Shown here: piece by piece, positions 1-5,994 of the stretch
Layout: each line of letters begins with the position of its first letter
Position numbering within the stretch: position 1 is the stretch's first letter
DNA from: Anaerolineales bacterium UBA3071
GTDB taxonomy: Bacteria; Chloroflexota; Anaerolineae; UBA3071
Direction: 5' to 3'
Assembly: GCA_002366755.1 (NCBI GenBank)
Contig: DFBV01000121.1
Coordinates: forward strand, 1 to 10,931
Length of the DNA stretch: 10,931 nucleotides
Program-made: the position numbers and the translations under genes
Notes under the pieces: model-generated
What the model saw: only the letters and a program-made list of their open reading frames with translations
What the model was told of the DNA's origin: nothing
Database searches by the model: none

Positions 1-60
1 GTGGAGCCTCGGCCCCATCCCCAGTGTCACCAGACAACACTCAGACAACAGGAGAGAAAC

Positions 61-399
61 ATGCTCAATCAGACAATAGAGAGAAAGCGGTTCGTGATCC
101 TGGCCTCCGACGTATGCAGCGACCCTCCGCTGATACTCAGCGTCACCCATACCCTGGGCGACGAGGAGGCGGCCGTCGAGGCCATCCGGTCGGCTATCGT
201 CGCTTGGCTCACGGGCCAGAGGGACGAGGACGGCGGTCTCCCCGACGACCTGCGGCTCTTCACGTGGAGCCACTACCTGGACTACTGCGACGAGATCCCC
301 GTTACCGGGGTGACAGCGGTGGTCTGGGAGCGAGCCACATGGACCGTGAATGTGGAGGAGAACCTGGCCGACCTGGTGGAGGAGACAGGCGATGGCTAA
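61..399 (+). CDS. Hypothetical protein, 112 aa, first gene of the left operon
   Basis: I do not recognise this protein. The ATG at 61 is chosen because AGGAGAG sits just upstream with good spacing; the same frame is open back to the window edge, so a longer form cannot be excluded. The protein is acidic, has no membrane segment or signal peptide, and contains a central helix-like stretch (about residues 36-55) followed by an aromatic-rich part (SHYLDY, VVWERATW). Its stop codon overlaps the start of the methyltransferase gene by 8 bases, so the two are very likely co-transcribed and translationally coupled. No function can be assigned. It may be a small accessory protein of a phage-like or integrative-element cassette. 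Confidence 0.7.
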   Translation: MLNQTIERKRFVILASDVCSDPPLILSVTHTLGDEEAAVEAIRSAIVAWLTGQRDEDGGLPDDLRLFTWSHYLDYCDEIPVTGVTAVVWERATWTVNVEENLADLVEETGDG

Positions 400-1375
400 C
401 CTGTCGAAGCGCAAGCGGCGGGAGCGGGCCCGGCTGCTGGAGGCCTTGGGCTTCCGGCGCAACGGCCAGGGGTACTACAACTGGCCCGACGAGGGCTACG
501 AGCCGCCCCAGGAACCCCCTGTGCTGGATGCCCCCCTGCGCCAACGTATGCTGCGGGAGTACATCCCCCCGTGGCACGCCGTGAACGGCAAGGCCGCACA
601 CCTGACGCCACCGGAGATGGCTCAGGCGCTGGTGCAGCAGGTGGCTTCCCTGATCCCTGGCGCTAGAGTGCTCGAACCGTGCGCCGGCATCGGTAACTTG
701 GTCGAGGAGATCGGGCAATACGGGCCGGCAGAGATACATGCCTGGGAGTGGGAAGCGGAGATGATCGCCATCTTCCGCATCCTGCACCCAGACATCACCG
801 CCCAGCAGGCCAACATGTGGGCCACCTGGCAGGAACACGAGGCCGCCTTCGACCTGATCATCACCAACCCGCCTTTCGGCGACACCGCTGGGCGGGGGAC
901 GGGCAAAGGCTTGGAGTTCAACGGCAAGATGGCCGAGTTCCTCAGCATCGAGGCCATCGTGCGGCTGCTCAAGCCCTGCGGCACGGCGGCGCTCATCCTG
1001 CCCAGCATGGCCTTCGGCGGCAACCGCTGGGGGCCCATGAACCGCTGGATGGAGGAGCAAGGGGTCAGCGTCACCGGCGACTTCAGGTTGCCCAACGTCC
1101 CCTTCGCTTTCACCAAAGCAGCGGTGAAAGGCTTCCTGCTGCGCAAAGCAGGTGCCAACGGCACTGGCCTGGCGCTCACAGAGAAGGTGGAGGAGGAAGA
1201 GGAACAGGAGCTGGCTTCTCCGCAAGTGCTGCTACGGCAGCTCCAGGAGGGCAGCGAGGAGATCATCGCCCATCTGCGCGAACTGCAGGAGATGGTGGAG
1301 GGAACACAGCCCCCTCTCTTCCAGCCAGAAGATCTGCCTGGCCCCGTGCAACTCAGCCTTTTCGGAGGGACGTGA
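392..1375 (+). CDS. Putative N6-adenine-type DNA methyltransferase with C-terminal clamp-binding motif
   Basis: 327-aa class I SAM-dependent methyltransferase. The ATG at 392 follows GGAGGAG with about seven bases spacing and overlaps the previous gene. Residues 93-103 (VLEPCAGIGNL) form the SAM-binding motif I. Residues 155-163 (LIITNPPFG) contain the NPPF catalytic motif IV of the amino-methyltransferases that act on adenine N6. Residues 66-80 (GKAAHLTPPEMAQAL) resemble the motif X region that precedes the fold in gamma-class N6 methylases. After the fold come an acidic/Glu-rich linker (about 265-273) and a probable helix (about 278-302). The last residues hold QLSLF (320-324), which matches the bacterial beta sliding clamp-binding consensus QL[S/D]LF. 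No separate target-recognition domain or nuclease gene is visible, so this looks like an orphan or phage-type methylase. An RNA or protein N-methyltransferase with the same NPP motif is the main alternative. Confidence 0.85.
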   Translation: MANLSKRKRRERARLLEALGFRRNGQGYYNWPDEGYEPPQEPPVLDAPLRQRMLREYIPPWHAVNGKAAHLTPPEMAQALVQQVASLIPGARVLEPCAGIGNLVEEIGQYGPAEIHAWEWEAEMIAIFRILHPDITAQQANMWATWQEHEAAFDLIITNPPFGDTAGRGTGKGLEFNGKMAEFLSIEAIVRLLKPCGTAALILPSMAFGGNRWGPMNRWMEEQGVSVTGDFRLPNVPFAFTKAAVKGFLLRKAGANGTGLALTEKVEEEEEQELASPQVLLRQLQEGSEEIIAHLRELQEMVEGTQPPLFQPEDLPGPVQLSLFGGT

Positions 1376-1376
1376 G

Positions 1377-1706
1377 ATGGCTGACGAACGCACCCTCGCG
1401 TCCCTGCCCGACCTCTGCCTGCGGGTATGGCAGAAGAACCCTGGCGTACTGGCAGAGATCCAACAACTGGCCACCGGCCTGGGCCTTCGAGCCACCATGC
1501 GGGGCGAGCAACTCGACATCCGAGGGAAAGTCGGCACGGCGGTGACCTTGGGGCTCGACCCCATCACGGCTTTCGTGGTTCTGGCTTTTGGGCTGGTCGG
1601 AGCACGCTGGGCAGCGGATCCCGGGATAAGCGAACTGTTCGAGGAGACCAAGAAGCGGTGGAAGCAGGCTGCTAAGGCCGCCAGGGAGAGGAGAGGCAAG
1701 CCATGA
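1377..1706 (+). CDS. Small one-helix membrane protein, 109 aa, unknown function
   Basis: The ATG at 1377 begins one base after the methyltransferase stop and has GGAGG about eight bases upstream. The N-terminal half looks soluble (residues 1-50). One hydrophobic stretch at about residues 52-76 (core FVVLAFGLVGARWA) is probably a single transmembrane helix. A Lys/Arg-rich tail follows (about 88-109) and would face the cytoplasm. The stop overlaps the next start in an ATGA arrangement, so it belongs to the same operon. I do not recognise a family. Its place between a DNA methylase and a macrodomain protein is the only functional hint. Confidence 0.7.
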   Translation: MADERTLASLPDLCLRVWQKNPGVLAEIQQLATGLGLRATMRGEQLDIRGKVGTAVTLGLDPITAFVVLAFGLVGARWAADPGISELFEETKKRWKQAAKAARERRGKP

Positions 1707-2176
1707 GCAAGCGAGTACGCATCTATGAGGTTGGCGATATGTGGTCAGCGTGGGAGATCTCCGATCTCTTCCTGATCACCACCAACGGCAGCTTCAGCGC
1801 CAGCGGCAAGCTGGTCATGGGCCGGGGCATGGCCCGCCAGGCTCGTGACCGCTTCCCTGGCCTCGACAGAGCGTTGGCCAAAACGCTGCGCACGCCAGGA
1901 CGCCGATATGGCCTGCTGGTCAGCCCCCCTTGGCCTGAAGCGAAGCTGGGTCTCTTCCAGGTCAAGCTGCGCTACTGGGAGGATGCCGACCCGGAGCTGA
2001 TCCGTCTCTCGACGGAGATGCTCCAGGCCTGGCTGAAGCAGCATCCAGACCAGCGGGTGGACCTCAACTTCCCAGGCATCGGCAATGGCAAGCTGAGCAT
2101 CGCTGAGGTGCAACCCATCATCAGCGTGTTGCCCAGGAACGTCCACATCTGGCAGTGCAGAGAAGGTGGACCATGA
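1703..2176 (+). CDS. Macrodomain protein (phage-type, ADP-ribose-binding fold)
   Basis: 157 aa, made almost entirely of one macrodomain-like fold. Features that point to it are ITTNG (25-29) in the position of the first nucleotide-binding strand, the VMGRGMARQA loop (38-47) followed by FPGLD, the FQVK strand with an aromatic just after (85-92), and the glycine-rich FPGIGNGKLS loop (123-132). This spacing is that of stand-alone phage or mobile-element macrodomains, which bind ADP-ribose and in some families hydrolyse ADP-ribosyl groups from protein, phosphate or DNA. The start overlaps the previous stop (ATGA), and the stop overlaps the next start the same way. No DarT-like ADP-ribosyltransferase is visible beside it, so a DarG antitoxin role is not supported. 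A role in removing ADP-ribose marks is inference. Confidence 0.8.
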   Translation: MSKRVRIYEVGDMWSAWEISDLFLITTNGSFSASGKLVMGRGMARQARDRFPGLDRALAKTLRTPGRRYGLLVSPPWPEAKLGLFQVKLRYWEDADPELIRLSTEMLQAWLKQHPDQRVDLNFPGIGNGKLSIAEVQPIISVLPRNVHIWQCREGGP

Positions 2177-2586
2177 AGGCGACACAGCTTCCCCTGCTGC
2201 CCCCGGGACCGGAAGATGTGAACTACCCTCTCATCGTCTGGCCGGGCGGCTGGGATCGACACATCCCAGCATGGCTGCAGGAAGCGGTCACCGAGGAACG
2301 GGTGGTTCGCGCTGTTAGCGGTGGCGACGATGACCTGGCCACCCTGGCCGAGGTGCTCTGCTACATGTTCACCGCTGGGCTGTCTGCTCCTCTGAGCCAC
2401 GAGTGGGCAGAGATCTACTGTAACCTGGCTGCCCAGTACATGGCTGCCAGGGGAGCTATCCTGCCCGAGGATATGCAGCCTCGTCCTTTCACAGAGTACG
2501 ACGAGCGCCTATTGCGGAAGCTGCGCAGCGACATCCGATGCAGGCAGAAGCGAGAGCGGCAGAGGCGACAGCGAAGGAAGCAATGA
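2173..2586 (+). CDS. Hypothetical protein, 137 aa, basic C-terminus; last gene of the left operon
   Basis: I do not recognise this protein. The ATG at 2173 overlaps the macrodomain gene stop (ATGA) and has AAGGTGG upstream; an upstream in-frame ATG at 2155 would lie inside the previous gene. There are three parts: a proline-rich N-terminus with PLIVWPGGWD (about 20-29), a probably helical, hydrophobic middle (about 58-95), and an extremely basic tail (about 118-137) suited to nucleic-acid binding. There is no signal peptide. A strong hairpin 12 bases after the stop marks the end of the transcription unit. Its function is unknown; it probably works with the methylase and macrodomain proteins. 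Confidence 0.65.
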   Translation: MKATQLPLLPPGPEDVNYPLIVWPGGWDRHIPAWLQEAVTEERVVRAVSGGDDDLATLAEVLCYMFTAGLSAPLSHEWAEIYCNLAAQYMAARGAILPEDMQPRPFTEYDERLLRKLRSDIRCRQKRERQRRQRRKQ

Positions 2587-2597
2587 AGATCAGCCAA

Positions 2598-2652
2598 GTG
2601 CCAAACAGAAGAACGGGTGGAGTTACACGCTCCACCCGCTTTCTGTTGGCAC
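2598..2652. terminator. Long hairpin just after the left operon
   Basis: Arms 2598-2622 and 2630-2652 pair over about 22 positions (GTGCCAA with one bulged A, CAGAA, then CGGGTGGAG) around a seven-base loop. There is no clear T-run after it, so it is either a transcript-protecting stem or one half of a double terminator together with 2683-2714. It could also be a remnant of a small palindromic mobile element. Confidence 0.6.
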
Positions 2653-2682
2653 GGGATCGTTTCCCGACCAGAACCAACACAG

Positions 2683-2714
2683 AAAACGCGCAGAGGCGAA
2701 TCTCTGCCCGTTTT
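2683..2714. terminator. Probable bidirectional Rho-independent terminator
   Basis: The arms AAAACGCGCAGAG and CTCTGCCCGTTTT pair at 12 of 13 positions around a six-base loop. The A-run at the left and the T-run at the right make it work as a terminator in both directions. It lies between the + strand operon ending at 2586 and the - strand AbiE-type operon ending at 2906, where a shared terminator is expected. Confidence 0.7.
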
Positions 2715-2905
2715 GCCTGTCCCCGTGTCGCCAGATATCTCATCATGTACATTGTTCCGGCTTTGCAGCACAATTCGTCGAACAAGGCGGACGCTCTGTG
2801 GCCTGCCGCGCGAAGCAGGGTTCAGCTAAGCGGAAGCCAACGGTCGCTCAAGCGACGGGCTGCCTCTGTCTCTAGCCAGCAGGAGCGGTATTCCAGAGAG
2901 GGCAG
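2715..2905. other. Gene-free stretch between convergent operons
   Basis: Together with the two hairpins this fills the 2587-2905 gap. I see no convincing gene. Reading frames crossing it on the minus strand have no plausible start or family match. A short inverted repeat (GTCGCT-CA-AGCGAC) lies near 2844. Confidence 0.5.
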
Positions 2906-3121
2906 TCACTCCTCCAAGCCTCTGATGAACTCGCTGACGTTCACGAAGGCGTCGGCGATGAACCTCTCCTCCCGCCCACACCGTTCCAAGATGAAGTCAG
3001 GAGCCCAGCCTCCCACCAACACCATGGCCTCTCGATACGCCCCCAGCATGGTCATCAACTCCAGGTAGACCGACAGCGAGAGCCTGACAAGCGCCCCATC
3101 TTGGTCAAAACTCCTTGCCAC
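2906..3121 (-). pseudogene. AbiEii-like nucleotidyltransferase toxin, reduced to its two ends by internal deletion
   Basis: The reading frame gives 71 aa, far short of the 200-300 aa usual for AbiEii/AbiGii-type toxins. GTG at 3121 is used; GGGAGG lies seven bases upstream, 12 bases after the AbiEi-like gene. Residues 15-41 (ending MVLVGGWAP) match the usual start of this family: a helix and then the GGW turn of the nucleotidyltransferase fold. From about residue 50 the text reads like the family's C-terminal helix (REERFIADAFVNV, 50-62). The conserved acidic pair that binds Mg2+ and nucleotide, normally soon after GGW, is absent. An in-frame internal deletion is the simplest explanation. The product should be catalytically dead. 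A genuinely small protein is less likely. Confidence 0.65.
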
Positions 3122-3133
3122 TATGCTACCTCC

Positions 3134-4183
3134 CTAGTAACCGATCTCCTTCTCCCGCAGAGACTCTGCCTGCTCACACCCCCGAGCCGGGTACCCGTAG
3201 AGGTCCAGATACAACTGAACGTTTCCCACCACCGCCATCCCCTGGGGTGAGCGCAGGCAGTAGAACACACCATCATCGTAGGGACGCAACAGGTGGGTAT
3301 TACCGCCAAATTCCACCGCGTGCAGGTCAAGCTCGTGGACCCAGGCATCGGGGTCAGAGGCAATGTAGAAGTGGACGTCGTGGAAACGCACAAAGGGGGC
3401 GATCAGTGAAGCCCCGGCATGGATGGTAAAGGCATAGGTGTCCCCCAGCCTCTCGGCAGCCTCCTTTACCTTGGCCATCAGCCGAGTGGGGTCTCGCTCC
3501 GACGAGTGGAAGCTATGCACCTGGTTTACCGCGGTGATGGTATATTCCTCCCGCCAGGCGTCCAGCAGCCCGGCGGGGTCGATCAGGACCACCCCTTCTC
3601 GGGCGCGCTTGCGGGCGAACTCTTCGGCGGCCAGCTTCTCAGAAACGTTGTAGGTCTGACCCAAGCTAGCGCCCGTGGCCTCGACCAGTTCCGTCAGTCT
3701 CCACACCCAATCAGGTTCCTCTAGCATGGCTCGCACGATGCGCGAGGAGATGGGGGTGAATAGGCTCTTGATCATCCGCTTGACCGCTTTGGGCTTTTCC
3801 TCCACGATGCGCTCAATGTAGACGTCATCGAACTCCAGGTAGCAGTTGCCAACCAAGTCCACGCAGCCCACCTTATGGCTGCGGCAGATCTTCATTCCCC
3901 TCAGGCTGAGATATGGGGCGGCAATGACGAAGTAGCTGTCGCCGCTGGCGATTCCGCCCTCCCTGAACCGAGCGATCACCTGGCGGAGAAAGCGGGGTTG
4001 TCCGGAGGATCTGACCGCGCCCAGGAGAGTTTTCCTCACCTGGCCGATCCTCACCCTGGCCACGAAGTCAAAGGTGGATCCCTGAAAAGATCGGTCTGCT
4101 TGTAGCTCCTCAATCTCCAACTGAGGCAGCAAGGTTCTCAAGCGGCTGATGACTTGTGCCTTGACCTCTGCTTCTGAATCCAT
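3134..4183 (-). CDS. AbiEi-family antitoxin (type IV toxin-antitoxin) with degenerate nuclease-like N-terminal domain
   Basis: 349 aa from ATG at 4183 (a GTG at 4192 is a possible longer start). Residues 1-125 look like a PD-(D/E)XK-type fold: D39 in STFDF, the strand LLGAVRSSGQPR (53-64), IAAPYLS (87-93) and the conserved VDLVGNCYLEF (108-118). As I remember it, the middle strand in relatives reads EVKSSGQPR; here the expected E and K are A56 and R58, so nuclease activity is unlikely. Residues 146-193 look like a winged helix-turn-helix typical of AbiEi regulators. The remainder (about 200-349) resembles the AbiEi C-terminal domain. AbiEi proteins neutralise AbiEii nucleotidyltransferase toxins and repress their own promoter. 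The gene precedes a toxin remnant by 12 bases and follows a promoter with a palindrome on the -10. The antitoxin is intact although its toxin is broken. Confidence 0.8.
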   Translation of the reverse strand: MDSEAEVKAQVISRLRTLLPQLEIEELQADRSFQGSTFDFVARVRIGQVRKTLLGAVRSSGQPRFLRQVIARFREGGIASGDSYFVIAAPYLSLRGMKICRSHKVGCVDLVGNCYLEFDDVYIERIVEEKPKAVKRMIKSLFTPISSRIVRAMLEEPDWVWRLTELVEATGASLGQTYNVSEKLAAEEFARKRAREGVVLIDPAGLLDAWREEYTITAVNQVHSFHSSERDPTRLMAKVKEAAERLGDTYAFTIHAGASLIAPFVRFHDVHFYIASDPDAWVHELDLHAVEFGGNTHLLRPYDDGVFYCLRSPQGMAVVGNVQLYLDLYGYPARGCEQAESLREKEIGY

Positions 4184-4202
4184 GTGCTTCACCCGTTTTC
4201 AT

Positions 4203-4223
4203 GCCTGCCTGTGGCAGACAGGC
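4203..4223. repeat. Short inverted repeat in the AbiEi leader
   Basis: GCCTG-C-CTG, a three-base loop, then CAG-A-CAGGC: eight paired bases in each arm with one mismatch. It lies between the promoter and the start codon of the AbiEi-like gene, so it would form a small stem in the mRNA leader or act as a second protein-binding site. Similar short palindromes are scattered in many genomes and it may be unrelated to regulation. Confidence 0.45.
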
Positions 4224-4231
4224 TTTCAACG

Positions 4232-4246
4232 TACGCTGAAAGCGTA
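4232..4246. promoter_or_regulatory. Candidate operator: palindrome covering the -10 of the AbiEi promoter
   Basis: TACGCT-GAA-AGCGTA is a perfect six-base inverted repeat. Read on the minus strand, one arm is exactly the predicted -10 hexamer. AbiEi proteins are known to repress their operons by binding inverted repeats in the promoter, so this is the natural candidate site. A protein bound here would block RNA polymerase. Confidence 0.5.
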
Positions 4247-4269
4247 GCACAGAGTGAAACATCTGTCAA
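4241..4269 (-). promoter_or_regulatory. Predicted sigma-70 promoter of the AbiEi-like operon
   Basis: On the minus strand there is a consensus TTGACA at 4269-4264, a 17-base spacer, and TACGCT at 4246-4241 as -10. The -10 matches only three of six bases, but TG one base before it gives an extended -10. The start codon at 4183 is about 50 bases downstream of the expected transcription start. Confidence 0.55.
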
Positions 4270-4301
4270 GTCGCCGCTGCAACCGGACCATTCCTCCAGT
4301 C

Positions 4302-4651
4302 CTATCCTTCGTCGCCCAGCCAGCACCGATATGCTCCCAGCCACTCCGCACTCACCGGATCGGACTCCACGATGTCCAATTCCGCCAGTGCAGCAGTGTA
4401 TTCCAAACCGCCCTTGCGTACGCGGGCAATGATACCCCGACGTAAGCCGCTACGTTCGCCATCCAACCCGACGACGGTCACGGCCTCGCCCAGGACCATG
4501 GCCTGCATGGAAAGCACAACTGCTCATCCAAAGTGTAGAAGAGCCCCCAGAACTGCTCATCTTCACCGTAACAGTCCACCATCGCTTCCTCGATCAAGGC
4601 TGCGAGTCTTGCTCTCCTACCCACCAGTGCTTCCTCCCGCACAGTCAGCAT
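4302..4651 (-). pseudogene. Calcium-binding-protein-like small protein, split by a frameshift
   Basis: Two adjacent minus-strand frames join into one protein of about 116 aa. The first frame starts at ATG 4651 and contains EEAMVDCYGEDEQFWGLFY (about 21-39) up to LCFP. The second frame continues with QAMVLGEAVTVVGLDG and ends with DPVSAEWLGAYRCWLG. The join needs one base missing near 4506-4507. The combined protein resembles short proteins commonly annotated 'calcium-binding protein' in Chloroflexota and some other bacteria: an acidic YGEDEQ segment, then a small beta-rich regulatory-looking domain. That name is from memory and the biochemical role is uncertain. The gene lies upstream of the AbiE-type operon on the same strand. 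Confidence 0.6.
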
Positions 4652-4791
4652 CCGGTGACCAAAGGCCCTGCTGCATATTCTGGCACAGTGTTGGCCACGA
4701 GTGACCTGATTATGCACCCGGCTGGGCGAGGGCACAAAGGCTGACTTCACTGTCGCGTCTCGCCTGTCAGCCTGTACAGCGCTTTCTGGCG

Positions 4792-5533
4792 ATGTGTGTT
4801 CTTGCCAAGCGTTCAGACATACGATACGGACCAGCCAGTCCGCCAGTGGTGGCTAGGACTGATCCAGAGGCGCTCTTCTCGCCCGAGGCCATGCGGCGGG
4901 CCTGGCGGGTGGTGCGGGCCAACGCCGGAGCCGCCGGCGTGGACGGCGTCAACATCCGGAGGTTTGAGGCCGATCCGCAGGAGCAACTGGAAGCGCTGCG
5001 GCAGGAGCTGATGAAGGGCACATACCGGCCACAGCCGGTCAAGCGAGTGCTGGTGCCCAAGCCCAAAGGCGACTGGCGGCCACTGGCGCTGTGGGCGCTG
5101 CGGGATCGGGTGGCCCAGCGGGTGGTGTACGAGGCCATTGCCCCAACGTTCGAAGCGGGGTTCCTGGAGTGTAGCTACAGCTTCCGGCCAGGGCGAGGTG
5201 TGGAAGACGCCGTGCAAGCCGTGCTATCACACCGCGACGCGGGCCACCGCTGGGTGCTGGAGTGTGCTCTCGCCGTTGCTTGCGAACGTCTACTTGCACC
5301 CGCTGGATGTGGCCTTGACATGGCGGGGGTACCGGCTGGTGCGCTACGCCGACGATCTGGTGATCTGCTGCCGGCGCAAGCGAGAGGCGCAGAAAGCGAA
5401 AACGGAAGCAGGGCGGACGCTGGCGCGGCTCAAGCTGAACCTGAACGAGGGTAAGACGCGCATCGTGCACTTCGACCAGGGTTTCAAGTTCCTGGGCTAC
5501 TTCTTCGTGCGCAATGAGCACTACCGGCTGTAG
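4792..5533 (+). pseudogene. Reverse transcriptase (probably CRISPR-associated), internal deletion plus frameshift
   Basis: The first frame (4792-5262) covers the RT N-terminus: GVDG (49-52), YRPQPVKRVLVPKPKG (78-93), RPLALWALRDRVAQRVV (96-112) and SYSFRPGRGVEDAV (128-141), up to HRWVLE (152-157). The second frame resumes at 5264 with VLSPLLANVYLHPLD, then the catalytic YADD (5345-5356), LNLNEGKT, and a final FKFLGYFF before the stop at 5531. The stretch between WVL(D/E) and SPLL, usually about 60-70 residues and holding the first catalytic Asp (RT motif A), is gone. No maturase (X) or HNH domain follows, unlike most group II intron proteins. With a cas1 start nearby on the same strand, this fits a CRISPR-associated RT. 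A group II intron RT remnant is the alternative. The extreme N-terminus (residues 1-25) is not convincing RT sequence. Confidence 0.8.
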
Positions 5534-5535
5534 CT

Positions 5536-5556
5536 GATGGCAGATGGCGGATGGCA
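5536..5556. repeat. Heptamer tandem repeat (GATGGCR x3)
   Basis: Three head-to-tail copies of GATGGC(A/G) begin three bases after the RT stop codon and end just before the stop of the convergent PIN gene. It is one of four short tandem repeats at gene borders in this window. Confidence 0.6.
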
Positions 5557-5557
5557 G

Positions 5558-5994
5558 CTAGCGGAGGATAGCGGCAAACTGGGACAGGGAGATGATCTGA
5601 GTGCCGTGGTAGTATTTGAGATTGAGAAGATGGGCATCCTGACTGACCAGGTAGTAAGCGCCCATTTCCAGGGCGCAGGCCAGGTGATGTTATCGGATAG
5701 GTCATCCTGTATGGTCGTGACGCCCTCGTATAGCCCGGGCAGGTTGCGAGCTCGCCGACGCAAGTTGCACAAGGCCTCGTCTATGTTCCGGCGAGTCAAG
5801 CCCAGGCTGCGCCCCACTCTGGGGTATTGCATGACCCGCGTCAATTCCTCCAAAATGGGAGGAGTGACCACGAGAACGAAACGCTTGTCCTGCCAGGCTT
5901 GCTGCAATGAGAGCGCTCGCCGCGTGCGACCGACCAGCAGGGGCAGTAGAGCGTTAGTGTCGCAGACGACGACCAGGGGTTCGGCCTGCATCAT
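5558..5994 (-). pseudogene. PIN-domain toxin (type II TA, VapC-like nuclease), C-terminal frameshift
   Basis: PIN-family ribonuclease toxin starting at ATG 5994, which overlaps the antitoxin stop (ATGA). Catalytic-type residues are visible: VVCDTNALL (8-16, D12), PPILEEL (45-51, E49/E50) and DD (97-98). After SDN (100-102) the frame slips. The +1-compatible frame reads HLACALEMGAYYLVSQDAH and continues to a normal PIN ending FAAILR with a stop at 5560-5558. One missing base around 5687-5688 explains this. Without correction, translation runs to 5521 with a 55-residue nonsense tail and loses the last PIN acidic motif (VSQD). The intact product would be about 145 aa, normal for the family. As read, the toxin is probably inactive. 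Confidence 0.8.

Noticed and set aside
302..1225. Long minus-strand reading frame (307 aa) opposite the methyltransferase
   Set aside because: It is low-complexity His/Pro/Arg/Leu text typical of the antisense of a GC-rich gene. The plus strand carries clear SAM and NPPF motifs and ribosome-binding sites.
1703..2176. DarG antitoxin of a DarTG system
   Set aside because: The macrodomain is alone and no DarT-like ADP-ribosyltransferase gene is next to it.
2415..2785. Minus-strand frames crossing the hairpins and the end of the left operon
   Set aside because: They overlap the end of a + strand gene and two terminator-like hairpins and show no domain or ribosome-binding site.
3115..4105. Plus-strand frames opposite the AbiEi-like gene
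   Set aside because: They are short, overlapping, without recognisable domains, and antisense to a gene with clear family motifs.
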